Positions 1 to 8,288 of a DNA stretch of 64,000 nt are shown here, one piece after another. The DNA is taken from positions 17,014 through 81,013 of the forward strand of contig CACFQR010000005.1 of assembly GCA_902568465.1 (NCBI GenBank), given 5' to 3'. The position numbers and the translations under genes were made by a program. Origin of the DNA: an uncultured Pelagibacteraceae bacterium (lineage in GTDB: Bacteria > Pseudomonadota > Alphaproteobacteria > Pelagibacterales > Pelagibacteraceae). Each line of letters opens with the position of its first letter. The stretch's first letter is position 1. Under the pieces are notes generated by a model. It was not told the DNA's origin. It saw only the letters and a program-made list of their open reading frames with translations, and made no database searches.

Positions 1-257
1 TTCCAAGCAATGGATCTTTAATTTTTTGCGATATTAATTCTAATAAAAGTGATTTGAAAAATACTTTATCAAAAAAAAACAAAGGACCGATATGTGTCCT
101 TGTAGGACCAGAAGGAGATTTTTCTGAAAATGAGAGACAATTAATAATTGAAAAAAAGGAAATTTTTTCTTTATCCTTAGCAAGCAATATTTTAAGAGCA
201 GAAACTGCCGCTATAGCATCTGTTACGATTGTAAATTATCACTTAAATTTAAATTAA
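1..257 (+). CDS. rsmE: 16S rRNA (uracil-1498-N3)-methyltransferase RsmE, C-terminal part
   Basis: The reading frame is open from the window edge (first full codon at base 3) to the stop at 255-257, so this is the 3' end of a gene that begins upstream. The visible 84 codons contain the RsmE/SPOUT signature GPEGDFSENE followed by LSLASNILRAETAAIAS, the C-terminal trefoil-knot region that binds S-adenosylmethionine. RsmE methylates U1498 of 16S rRNA in the assembled 30S subunit. The N-terminal PUA-like domain lies outside the window. The family assignment is secure from the motif. Confidence 0.9.
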   Translation, partial: PSNGSLIFCDINSNKSDLKNTLSKKNKGPICVLVGPEGDFSENERQLIIEKKEIFSLSLASNILRAETAAIASVTIVNYHLNLN

Positions 258-402
258 TCTAAAACTGCAGCAAGTTGACACAGTTTTTGGTCAAATTGGC
301 TAATGTTTTTTGTGGAAAAAAAAACAATATTAATTATAGAAAGTTGTTTTAAAACAGTAAAAGTTGTAAAAATACAGCATAAATTTATATAAAGGTATTA
401 AA
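258..402 (+). promoter_or_regulatory. Intergenic region with probable cox operon promoter
   Basis: This 145-base gap holds no ORF. A perfect -35 hexamer TTGACA lies at 275-280, and GCTAAT (four of six matches to TATAAT) lies at 299-304 after an 18-base spacer, which would give a leader of about 90 bases. Nearer the gene, GTTTTAAAAC is a 10-base palindrome, and AAAGTTGT occurs on each side of it, so an operator is possible. A Shine-Dalgarno-like AAAGG at 391-395 precedes the GTG start at 403. The promoter is inferred from consensus match only. Confidence 0.45.
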
Positions 403-1230
403 GTGTTTGTAGCAATAATATTCGCATTAATCATTGTAGCGTCCATAATATTTCATTTTTGGAGTCCATGGTGGTGGACACCTGTTGCATCAAACTGGGG
501 GAATATTGATGATACAATCATTCTGACATTCTGGGTAACTGGTGCAGTTTTTGTTGCAGTGTGTTTATTTATGGCCTATTGCGTTTGGGCATACCGTTAT
601 AGACCGGATAGAAAAGCAGAATACAAACCAGAAGATAAAAAATTAGAATTTAGATTAACTTGGTTGACTGCTCTTGGAGTGGTGGCATTACTTGCTCCTG
701 GATTGGTAGTTTGGAACAAATATATTACAGTACCAGAAAATGCATTAAAAATAGAAGTGGTAGCCTACCAGTGGGGTTGGAATTATAGATTGCCAGGGGA
801 CGATGGTGTTCTAGGAAAAACAAGCGTCGGATTAATTAATGACGATAATCCTTTTGGTCTAGATATTAATGACCCAAATAGCAAAGATGATATTTTAGTT
901 ATGGATGCTGATCTTCATTTAGAAATAAATCAACCAGTAAAAGTAGAACTTCGTTCTTTAGACGTACTTCACAATTTTTATGTTCCGCAGTTTAGAGCAA
1001 AGATGGATACTCTTCCTGGCATAATAACTTACTATTGGTTTACACCTGAAAAAAAAGGTGAGTATGAAATTTTATGTGCGGAATATTGTGGAACCGGGCA
1101 TTATGCAATGAGAGGATTTGTGCAAGTAGACGAAAAAAAAGATTATTCAGACTGGTTAGCTAAACAAATCAGTTTTGAAAAAATGTTAGCAAAAAAAGAA
1201 TTAAAAAATTTATTAATCGCAGAAAAATAG
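403..1230 (+). CDS. coxB: Cytochrome c oxidase subunit II
   Basis: This subunit carries the CuA centre that accepts electrons from cytochrome c. The 275-residue protein has hydrophobic segments near residues 1-18, 40-62 and 88-105, then a periplasmic cupredoxin domain. CuA ligands are visible: H190 in VLHNFYVP, then C225, C229, H233 and M236 in CAEYCGTGHYAM. No C-terminal cytochrome c domain is present. The start is GTG with AAAGG seven bases upstream. The first membrane segment begins almost at residue 1, so the N-terminus is short for the family. It is the first gene of the oxidase operon, nine bases before coxA. Confidence 0.95.
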   Translation: MFVAIIFALIIVASIIFHFWSPWWWTPVASNWGNIDDTIILTFWVTGAVFVAVCLFMAYCVWAYRYRPDRKAEYKPEDKKLEFRLTWLTALGVVALLAPGLVVWNKYITVPENALKIEVVAYQWGWNYRLPGDDGVLGKTSVGLINDDNPFGLDINDPNSKDDILVMDADLHLEINQPVKVELRSLDVLHNFYVPQFRAKMDTLPGIITYYWFTPEKKGEYEILCAEYCGTGHYAMRGFVQVDEKKDYSDWLAKQISFEKMLAKKELKNLLIAEK

Positions 1231-1239
1231 GAAAAAAAA

Positions 1240-3066
1240 ATGACAGATGAATATACAGATAACAAATTAGAGACTAAAGCAGCTGACTCTTCCTCAGGAA
1301 GTTATACTCCTCCAGCAGAAGCAATTCCGGCAAAAGAAAATCCGGAACAAGAGCTATATCATGCAAAAAGTTTTTGGACTAAATGGGTTTTCTGTCAAGA
1401 TGCCAAAGTTATTGGTATTCAGTATGCTCTAACTGCAACTGCAATTGGTTTTATTGGATTAATTTTGTCTTGGGGAATGAGATTGCAATTAGGTTTCCCT
1501 GAAACATTTTCTTTTCTTGGCCCAGCAACATATTATCAGTCAGTAACTATGCATGGTATGATTATGGTAATTTATCTTCTTACCGCATTATTTTTGGGAG
1601 GTTTTGGAAATTATCTTATTCCATTAATGGTAGGTGCCCGAGATATGGTGTTTCCATATGTAAATATGGTTAGTTATTGGATGTTTCTTGTTGCAGTATT
1701 AGTTTTGCTTGCTAGTTTTTTTGTGCCAGGAGGACCGACTGGAGCTGGTTGGACTTTATATCCACCACAAGCAATATTGCCAGGAACACCAGGATCTGAA
1801 ATGGGAATAGTGCTTATGCTAGTTTCTTTATCATTATTTGTTATTGGTTTCACAATGGGTGGATTAAATTATGTAATCACCATACTTCAATCCAGAACTC
1901 GTGGCATGACCTTGATGCGTATGCCACTAACAATTTGGGGTATATTTACAGCTACAGTTCTTGCTCTATTAGCTTTTCCAGCACTCTTCGTAGCTTGCAT
2001 AATGATGACTCTCGACAATCTTTTAGGAACAAGTTTCTTTATGCCGGAAATTTTCACAATGGGTGAAAAATTAGATTATGCCGGCGGTAGTCCTATTTTA
2101 TTTCAACATCTATTTTGGTTTTTTGGTCATCCAGAAGTTTACATTGTTGCTTTACCTGCTTTTGGAATTGTGTCTGATTTAATCTCAGTACATGCAAGAA
2201 AAAATGTTTTTGGTTACCGAATGATGGTTTGGGCAATAGTAATTATTGGAGCTTTAAGCTTCATTGTTTGGGCGCACCACATGTATGTAAGCGGAATGAA
2301 TCCATGGTTTGGCTTCTTTTTTGCTACAACTACATTAATTATAGCAGTCCCCACAGCCATAAAAGTTTACAATTGGGTATTAACTCTCTGGAGAGGAAAT
2401 ATACATCTTACTATTCCAATGTTATTTTCTTTAGGCTTTATAGTTACTTTTGTTAATGGTGGAATTACAGGGCTATTTTTAGGAAATGTTATTATTGATG
2501 TTCCGCTTTCAGATACATATTTTGTTGTTGCACACTTTCACATGGTGATGGGTATAGCTCCTTTAATGGTTGTATTTGGAGCAATTTATCACTGGTACCC
2601 GCTTATTACTGGAAGACACCTAAATCAAACTTTAGGTAAGATTCATTTTTGGGTAACTTTTGTTGGCGCGTACGCGATTTATTTTCCTATGCATTATTTA
2701 GGTTTTATCGGTGTGCCGCGAAGATATTTTGAAATGTACGATAGTCCTTACATGACATCAGGAGTAGGTTTAAACCAATTTATCACGGTGGCAGCTTTAA
2801 TCGTTGGTTTTACTCAATTTATATTTTTGTATAATATTTTTACAAGTTGGTACAAAGGAGAAAAATCAGAGAAAAACCCATGGAAAGCAAACTCGTTAGA
2901 GTGGCATACTCCGGACTACCCACCTACACACGGAAACTTCGGTAAAGAATTGCCAGTTGTTTATCGTTGGCCGTATGATTTTAGTGTACCTGGAACTGAT
3001 AAAGAATATATCCCACAACATGTTGCACCAAGTGAGGTTCCAACAGCAAAGGCTGAGCAAACGTGA
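1240..3066 (+). CDS. coxA: Cytochrome c oxidase subunit I
   Basis: This is the catalytic haem-copper subunit that reduces O2 and pumps protons in the inner membrane. Haem and CuB ligands are visible: H105 (TMHGMIM), H297 and the cross-linking Y301 (GHPEVYI), H346-H347 (WAHHMY), H432 and H434 (HFHMVMG). The HPEVY glutamate is typical of A-type oxidases. The 608-residue protein starts with about 50 hydrophilic residues rich in Ser, Ala and Glu, and ends with a hydrophilic tail. Its stop overlaps the next gene's GTG start in the string GTGA. The assignment is certain; the family subtype is inferred from neighbours. Confidence 0.97.
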   Translation: MTDEYTDNKLETKAADSSSGSYTPPAEAIPAKENPEQELYHAKSFWTKWVFCQDAKVIGIQYALTATAIGFIGLILSWGMRLQLGFPETFSFLGPATYYQSVTMHGMIMVIYLLTALFLGGFGNYLIPLMVGARDMVFPYVNMVSYWMFLVAVLVLLASFFVPGGPTGAGWTLYPPQAILPGTPGSEMGIVLMLVSLSLFVIGFTMGGLNYVITILQSRTRGMTLMRMPLTIWGIFTATVLALLAFPALFVACIMMTLDNLLGTSFFMPEIFTMGEKLDYAGGSPILFQHLFWFFGHPEVYIVALPAFGIVSDLISVHARKNVFGYRMMVWAIVIIGALSFIVWAHHMYVSGMNPWFGFFFATTTLIIAVPTAIKVYNWVLTLWRGNIHLTIPMLFSLGFIVTFVNGGITGLFLGNVIIDVPLSDTYFVVAHFHMVMGIAPLMVVFGAIYHWYPLITGRHLNQTLGKIHFWVTFVGAYAIYFPMHYLGFIGVPRRYFEMYDSPYMTSGVGLNQFITVAALIVGFTQFIFLYNIFTSWYKGEKSEKNPWKANSLEWHTPDYPPTHGNFGKELPVVYRWPYDFSVPGTDKEYIPQHVAPSEVPTAKAEQT

Positions 3067-3698
3067 GCAAAAAAGAATTAAATATTTTTAAATTATTAGC
3101 CGAAAAACCTTGGGAGGCATCACAGGCTGAAATTGACAACCAGCACGATGGTAGGACGCTTGATTTAAGTAAAGCAAAATTAGGCGTTAGAACTATCATG
3201 GTTGTTAGTACAGTTATTTTTTCTTTATTTGTTGTTTCATATTCTGACAGAATGTTAGTCCATGATTGGAGGAGTTTATCAGAGCCATGGTTACTTTGGA
3301 TTAATACAGCAATTCTTATTTTAACTAGCTTTGTCTTTCATAAAGCTAAGATTTATTCTGAAAAAAACGAATTTGAAAAAGCAAAAAATACTTTACTTTT
3401 AGTTGGGTTTTTAAGTTTTGCTTTTATTACTGGTCAATTATTAGTTTGGCAATACTACGTTAATCTTGGCCAATATGTTTCTACAAACCCAGCAAATGCA
3501 TTTTTTTATTTATTTACAGCCTTACATGGCTTGCATGTATTAGGAGGTTTGTTTTTTTGGGCAAGAGCAACTATGAAATTATTTACAAAAAATTATAATA
3601 TTTTTAAAACTAAACAGGCAATCGAACTTTGTGCAACTTACTGGCACTTTTTACTTATAGTTTGGTTTATCTTGTTTGGTTTAATGATAGCGACATAA
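3063..3698 (+). CDS. Cytochrome c oxidase subunit III, first copy
   Basis: This is an integral membrane subunit of the haem-copper oxidase. The 211 residues start with about 40 hydrophilic residues, then roughly five transmembrane segments. The subunit III hallmark is visible near residues 155-165 as ALHGLHVLGG, followed by YWHFLLIVW near the C-terminus. It is shorter than the seven-helix mitochondrial-type subunit III and resembles the five-helix class. GTG start at 3063 overlaps the coxA stop, implying translational coupling. It is followed after 14 bases by a second subunit III gene, an arrangement that resembles the coxO/coxP pair of alternative coxMNOP oxidases (family knowledge, not checked by alignment). 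Confidence 0.88.
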   Translation: MSKKELNIFKLLAEKPWEASQAEIDNQHDGRTLDLSKAKLGVRTIMVVSTVIFSLFVVSYSDRMLVHDWRSLSEPWLLWINTAILILTSFVFHKAKIYSEKNEFEKAKNTLLLVGFLSFAFITGQLLVWQYYVNLGQYVSTNPANAFFYLFTALHGLHVLGGLFFWARATMKLFTKNYNIFKTKQAIELCATYWHFLLIVWFILFGLMIAT

Positions 3699-3712
3699 AA
3701 AGGAAATAATTG

Positions 3713-4420
3713 ATGAGTCAATTTGATATAGAAAAACTTCCAAAAGGCTCAAAAGGCTTTATGTATGATTGGGGCTCAGATCAAAGGGCTTTCAAAGGAG
3801 TACCTTGGGGAAAAGCCATGATGTGGATTTTTCTTTTAAGCGATACATTTATTTTTAGTTGTTTTTTAATTTCATTAATGACTGCACGAGCATCTACAGT
3901 AGTTCCATGGCCATATCCTAGTGAAGTTTTTGGATTAACAGTTTTCGGAACAAGTGTACCTTTATTGCTAATAGCAATCATGACATTTGTGCTAATTACT
4001 AGTAGTGGAACAATGGCAATCGCAGTTAAATATGGTTATGAAAAAAATAGAAAATTATGTGGTTGGTTTTTATTGGCAACAGCAATAGGTGGTTTAACTT
4101 TTGTTGGAATGCAAGCATTTGAATGGTCGAAGTTAATTTTTCATGATGGTGTTAGACCGTGGGGCAATCCATTTGGAGCAGAACAATTTGGAGCTTTCTT
4201 TTTTATGGTTACAGGATTTCATGGAACACATGTTTCTATTGGTGTAATTTTTCTATTTATTTTTGCAAGAAAAGTTTTTAGAGGAGATTTTGATACGGGT
4301 AGAAGAGGTTATTTTACTTCTATGAAATCTGATTATGAAGCTATAGAAATTTTAGGACTATATTGGCACTTTGTAGATTTAGTCTGGGTATTTATTTTTG
4401 CATTTTTCTATCTTTGGTAA
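3713..4420 (+). CDS. Cytochrome c oxidase subunit III, second copy
   Basis: This is a second subunit III paralogue in the same operon. I chose ATG at 3713 over the TTG at 3710 because AGGA at 3701-3704 lies at a good distance. The 235 residues hold about five to six transmembrane helices, the family motif GFHGTHVSIGVIF near residue 165, and a C-terminal YWHFVDLVWVFIF, the typical end of subunit III. It differs clearly from the first copy, having an extra N-terminal helix region (MMWIFLLSDTFIFSC) and a longer loop, so the pair is not a recent duplication. It is followed after 10 bases by the subunit IV gene. Confidence 0.9.
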   Translation: MSQFDIEKLPKGSKGFMYDWGSDQRAFKGVPWGKAMMWIFLLSDTFIFSCFLISLMTARASTVVPWPYPSEVFGLTVFGTSVPLLLIAIMTFVLITSSGTMAIAVKYGYEKNRKLCGWFLLATAIGGLTFVGMQAFEWSKLIFHDGVRPWGNPFGAEQFGAFFFMVTGFHGTHVSIGVIFLFIFARKVFRGDFDTGRRGYFTSMKSDYEAIEILGLYWHFVDLVWVFIFAFFYLW

Positions 4421-4430
4421 GAGGTAAGCT

Positions 4431-4763
4431 ATGACAAGTGATAAAAAACAAGAAGTACATACACACAAAATAGGAGTTTACCTTTGGATTTGGGGTCTGC
4501 TATTTGTATTTAGTTTTTTTTCATACATGGTTGATTATATAAATTATCAAGGACTATTAAGATGGTCTTTAATTATATTTTTTATGTTCGTCAAAGCAGG
4601 ATTGATAATGGCAATTTTTATGCATTTATATTGGGAACGGTGGGCTATTGTTAATGTTCTCTTATGGCCTATGACTGCAATAGGAGTATTTATTGCTATC
4701 ATGGCAGCAGAATCTTACTACACATTTTTCTCAAGAATGTTTTATTTTGTAGTGGGGAGCTAA
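4431..4763 (+). CDS. Cytochrome c oxidase subunit IV (prokaryotic type)
   Basis: This 110-residue protein has three hydrophobic segments (about residues 14-34, 44-64 and 72-95) and the family-typical AGLIMAIFMHLYWER stretch in the middle, matching the small bacterial oxidase subunit IV (COX4_pro-like). It likely stabilises the oxidase in the membrane and has no cofactor ligands. ATG follows a GAGGTAAGCT ribosome-binding region ten bases after the subunit III stop. Its presence next to two subunit III genes argues for the alternative A-type oxidase architecture rather than the simpler coxB-coxA-coxC set. Confidence 0.8.
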   Translation: MTSDKKQEVHTHKIGVYLWIWGLLFVFSFFSYMVDYINYQGLLRWSLIIFFMFVKAGLIMAIFMHLYWERWAIVNVLLWPMTAIGVFIAIMAAESYYTFFSRMFYFVVGS

Positions 4764-4780
4764 ATCGTTTTAATTTTAAA

Positions 4781-5692
4781 ATGACAATTACTAAATCCAA
4801 AACACTAAACGTAGATTACTTTAGTTATGTAAAGTCATTTTTTAATTTAATGAAACCTAGAGTAATGTCACTAGTGATTTTTACATGTGCTGTAGGATTA
4901 CTAATTGCGCCAACAAAAATTGAATTTACGAACATTATTTTTTCTCTTTTAGCAGTAGCATTGGGGTCTGGCGCAGCAGGCGCATTAAATATGTGGTATG
5001 AGTCAGATCTTGACTCATTAATGACAAGAACATGCCTTCGGCCAATACCGACAGGGAAAGTAACTAAAAATCAGGCACTTGTATTTGGAATTTTGTCTTC
5101 GATAATTTCTGTAGCAGCTCTTTATATTTTTTCAAATTTAACTGCAGCAACAATTTTAGCAATTACAATATTATTTTACGTTTTTATTTATACAATCTGG
5201 TTAAAGAGAAAAACCCCACAAAATATTGTTATAGGAGGTGCGGCAGGTGCTTTGCCACCTATGATCGGTTGGGCAATAGCAACTGATGGAATATCTTTAG
5301 AACCATTTATTTTATTTTTAATAATATTCATCTGGACCCCGTCCCATTTCTGGGCTCTTAGCTTGTATAAAACTGAAGATTATAAAAAAGCTAGCATTCC
5401 AATGTTGCCAATAACTTCAGGTATTAAAACGACCAAATTAAATATATTTGCATATTCATTAATTTTGTTTCCAACGACCTTACTGCCATATTTTTTTGAG
5501 TTTTCAGGATTATTTTATTTAATTTTGGCAATAATAATGAGTAGTTATTATTTATTTATCTCATATAGACTATTAACAGAAAAAAATTCAATTCTAGAAA
5601 AAAAATTAGCGGCTAAGCTTTTTGGTTATTCAATATTATACCTTTTTATGATTTTTGTTTTTATTCTATTAGATAATGTAGTGGTGTTTTAA
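4781..5692 (+). CDS. ctaB: Protohaem IX farnesyltransferase (haem O synthase)
   Basis: CtaB/CyoE transfers farnesyl to haem B to make haem O, the precursor of haem A for the oxidase encoded just upstream. I place the start at ATG 4781, giving 303 residues. The open frame runs back to 4664 but would overlap subunit IV by 100 bases. UbiA-family features are visible: NMWYESDLDSLMTRT (first Asp-rich site) near residue 80, KRKTPQNIVIGGAAGALPP near 145, and about eight to nine hydrophobic helices. The DxxxD prenyl-diphosphate site is intact. It is expected in the inner membrane. Confidence 0.93.
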   Translation: MTITKSKTLNVDYFSYVKSFFNLMKPRVMSLVIFTCAVGLLIAPTKIEFTNIIFSLLAVALGSGAAGALNMWYESDLDSLMTRTCLRPIPTGKVTKNQALVFGILSSIISVAALYIFSNLTAATILAITILFYVFIYTIWLKRKTPQNIVIGGAAGALPPMIGWAIATDGISLEPFILFLIIFIWTPSHFWALSLYKTEDYKKASIPMLPITSGIKTTKLNIFAYSLILFPTTLLPYFFEFSGLFYLILAIIMSSYYLFISYRLLTEKNSILEKKLAAKLFGYSILYLFMIFVFILLDNVVVF

Positions 5693-5700
5693 ATAATATT

Positions 5701-6204
5701 GTGGGTAGTAAAAATAAAAAATACAAACTTTATTCTTTTTTAGTTTTGTTGCTAATTTCAATCTTATATTTATTTTTCTTTCATTTTATTACAAATAATT
5801 TAGAAAAAGAAAAAAATGTAACTTTAAAAAATATTTCAATAAATTTATTAACAAGCGTGCATCCCAAACTATCCTGGAATTTTAAACCAGTACAATCAAA
5901 AATTATCATTAAACCAGGAGAGGTTAAAACCGTTGAGTATATTGTTGAAAATTTAGGTGCAGCTAGTAGTACCGGTATAGCCACGTTTGCTTATTATCCT
6001 AGTCAATTTGGAAATTATATAAGTAAAATTAATTGTTTTTGCTATGATGCACAAACTTTAAAACCTAAAGAAAAAAGTAAGTTTGTATTGGTATTGTTAA
6101 TTGATCCAGAAGTGACAAAAGATAGCGATACAAAAGATATAAAAGAAGCTACTATACAATTTACATTTTTTGATTATAAAAAATATAAAGAAGAGAAAAG
6201 CTAA
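5701..6204 (+). CDS. ctaG: Cytochrome c oxidase assembly protein CtaG/Cox11
   Basis: Cox11-type proteins deliver copper to the CuB site of subunit I. The 167-residue protein has one N-terminal membrane anchor (about residues 9-28) and a periplasmic domain. The copper-binding CxC motif is seen as NCFCYDAQTLKPKEK near residue 115, where the family usually has CFCF, followed by the LIDPE element. GTG start at 5701, eight bases after ctaB. Its position after the structural and haem genes fits the assembly role. The stop codon abuts the next ATG. Confidence 0.9.
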   Translation: MGSKNKKYKLYSFLVLLLISILYLFFFHFITNNLEKEKNVTLKNISINLLTSVHPKLSWNFKPVQSKIIIKPGEVKTVEYIVENLGAASSTGIATFAYYPSQFGNYISKINCFCYDAQTLKPKEKSKFVLVLLIDPEVTKDSDTKDIKEATIQFTFFDYKKYKEEKS

Positions 6205-6393
6205 ATGTTTTTAAAAACTTTGACGCCGCAATTTGATGCTGTACTTCAACTTTGCACTGTTTGTATTACTGATAATAATGGTGGAAAAATAGCACTTACC
6301 ATAATTATCTCAGGGCTGATTCTTTTAGGCGTTGGAAATTGGGCTTGGAAGAAATATTTTTCCAATAAAAATCAAATTTCTCAAGAAAAATAA
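6205..6393 (+). CDS. Small single-pass membrane protein in the cox operon, function unknown
   Basis: I do not recognise this 62-residue protein. It starts at the base after the ctaG stop (TAAATG), so it is almost certainly co-translated with the oxidase genes. Residues 1-28 are polar to amphipathic and hold a CxxC pair (C17 and C20, LCTVC). Residues 29-48 form one hydrophobic helix, and the tail is Lys/Asn-rich. The length, membrane segment and operon position suggest an oxidase accessory or assembly factor, perhaps thiol- or copper-related. That is an inference from context; no homology was tested. Confidence 0.6.
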   Translation: MFLKTLTPQFDAVLQLCTVCITDNNGGKIALTIIISGLILLGVGNWAWKKYFSNKNQISQEK

Positions 6394-6457
6394 TTCAAGT
6401 CTATTATCAAAGCTGGTTTTGCCTAGATAATATCAAAATTCTGTACTAATACAGGGT

Positions 6458-7837
6458 ATGGATTACGTTAGTACAAGAAATAATAAAAAAAATTTTTCAT
6501 TTGAAGATGTTTTTTTAAAAGGTTTAGCTCCCGATGGAGGGCTTTTTGTTCCAAAAAAAATTCCTTTATACTCTTCCGAAGAGATGAGTGAACTCCGAAA
6601 CTTTTCTTATAAAGAATTAGCTAACAAAATAATCTTTGATTATTGTGGTCCTAGATTTAATAAAAATGAGATTGAAAATTTAATAAACGATTCTTATAAA
6701 AATTTTTCAACAGACGATGTTGTAAAAATTATAAAAATAAAAAATATTAATCTTCTAGAATTATTTCATGGACCGACGCTTGCTTTCAAAGATATAGCTC
6801 TACAAGTTATTGGCAACATGTATGAAAAAATATTAAAAAAAAATGATATGAATATTAATATTGTAGTTGCAACTTCAGGTGATACTGGCGCGGCAGCTAT
6901 AAATGCCCTAAGTGACAGAAAAAATATAAAAATTTTTGTTCTACATCCCTTTAAAAAGATCTCTGAGGTTCAAAGAAGATTCATGACAACAGTTGACTCA
7001 AAAAATGTTTTTAACATTGCTGTAGATGGAAATTTTGATGATTGTCAAAAATTAGTTAAATCTATGTTTGCAGATAAAAATTTTAGCAATTCAATTAAAA
7101 TGTCAGGAGTCAATTCAATTAATTGGTCGCGAATAGTTTTCCAAATTGTTTATTATTTTTTCTCGTATTTTAGAATTACTAAAAAAGATGAAAAAATAAA
7201 TTATGTCGTTCCAACAGGTAATTTTGGAGATATTTATGCAGGTTATATTGCAAAAAAAATGGGACTTCCCATTAACAAATTAGTTATAGCAACGAATGAA
7301 AATGATATTTTGAAAAGAGCAGTGAATACAGGTTTATATAAACCGCAAAAAGTTCAACATACAATTTCACCTAGCATGGATATACAGGTAGCAAGTAATT
7401 TTGAAAGATTAGTTTTTGATGTTTACTCGTGTGACTCAGATAAAATATTAAAACTCATGAAAAACTTTAGTGAAAAGAATGAGATTCAAATAGACAAAAA
7501 AGAACTCGCACAAATCAGGGAGAGCTTTTTATCAGAAAGTTTAAATGATGAAGAAACTAGACTTATAATTAAAAGAATTTATAAGAATGAAAAAAAATTA
7601 ATTGATCCTCATACAGCAATTGGTATAGGTGTTGCTGAAAAAATTAAGTTGCAGGAAAATACAGTAATTTTATCAACTGCACATCCAGCAAAATTTTCTG
7701 AAGTTGTTTTTAATGAAACAGGTGTGAAACCAGAATTGCCAGAAAATCTGAAAAATATTTTAACTAAAAAAGAAAAATATGAGAAATTATCTAGAGATTT
7801 AACAGATATTCAAAAATATATTTTATCTTTAGTGTAG
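6458..7837 (+). CDS. thrC: Threonine synthase
   Basis: This PLP enzyme converts O-phosphohomoserine to threonine and phosphate. The 459 residues match the long (type II-like) proteobacterial form, beginning with the N-terminal YVSTRN element. The PLP-binding lysine is K111 in GPTLAFKD, and phosphate-cradle sequences are visible in ATSGDTGAAA near residue 140 and VPTGNFGD near 250. The homoserine kinase that supplies its substrate is encoded 450 bases downstream on the opposite strand. A short inverted repeat (CTGTA/TACAG) sits just before the ATG. The 64 bases between the cox operon and thrC suggest a separate promoter, but I could not name one. Confidence 0.95.
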   Translation: MDYVSTRNNKKNFSFEDVFLKGLAPDGGLFVPKKIPLYSSEEMSELRNFSYKELANKIIFDYCGPRFNKNEIENLINDSYKNFSTDDVVKIIKIKNINLLELFHGPTLAFKDIALQVIGNMYEKILKKNDMNINIVVATSGDTGAAAINALSDRKNIKIFVLHPFKKISEVQRRFMTTVDSKNVFNIAVDGNFDDCQKLVKSMFADKNFSNSIKMSGVNSINWSRIVFQIVYYFFSYFRITKKDEKINYVVPTGNFGDIYAGYIAKKMGLPINKLVIATNENDILKRAVNTGLYKPQKVQHTISPSMDIQVASNFERLVFDVYSCDSDKILKLMKNFSEKNEIQIDKKELAQIRESFLSESLNDEETRLIIKRIYKNEKKLIDPHTAIGIGVAEKIKLQENTVILSTAHPAKFSEVVFNETGVKPELPENLKNILTKKEKYEKLSRDLTDIQKYILSLV

Positions 7838-7838
7838 A

Positions 7839-8285
7839 TTAAACAGGCGTTGCCTTTTTTGCCAGCGCATCAGCTAAATCATTTAACGGATCATCAGAAT
7901 GTCCTTTAACCCAATGCCATTCTATTTGATGAGATTTTACTAATTCTTTAAGGTTTTTCCAAAGATCTACATTTTTCACATTTTTTTTATCAGCTGTTTT
8001 CCAATTATTTTTTTCCCATTTACTAATCCAAATTGTAATCCCTTCTTTTAAATAAGTAGAGTCAGTATAAATTTTTATCTGTTTTAATGATGGTTGTTTT
8101 CCCTCTTGCTCAGAACAGTATTCTAAAGCTTTAATAGCAGCAGTTAGTTCCATCCTATTATTTGTAGTTAATCTTTCGCCTCCAAATAACTCTTTTTTTT
8201 CATTATTGGTAAAGATTACTGCGGCCCACCCACCAGGCCCGGGGTTCCCCACACAAGCTCCATCAGTGTAAATCTTTATTTCCAT
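7839..8285 (-). CDS. rnhA: Ribonuclease HI
   Basis: RNase HI cuts the RNA strand of RNA-DNA hybrids. The 148-residue length is standard. Catalytic carboxylates are in IYTDGACVGNPGPGG (Asp8), NRMELTAAIKAL (Glu) and IYTDSTYLKEGI (Asp), with the histidine of VKGHSDDPLND and a final Asp in LADALA. It lies three bases downstream of the homoserine kinase gene and converges with thrC with one base between. thrB-rnhA is a common alphaproteobacterial pair. Nothing unusual was seen. Confidence 0.95.
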   Translation of the reverse strand: MEIKIYTDGACVGNPGPGGWAAVIFTNNEKKELFGGERLTTNNRMELTAAIKALEYCSEQEGKQPSLKQIKIYTDSTYLKEGITIWISKWEKNNWKTADKKNVKNVDLWKNLKELVKSHQIEWHWVKGHSDDPLNDLADALAKKATPV

Positions 8286-8288
8286 AAA

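Noticed and set aside
6402..6432. TATTATC/GATAATA inverted repeat after the cox operon
   Set aside because: The 17-base loop is long and no T-run follows, so I could not support an intrinsic terminator.
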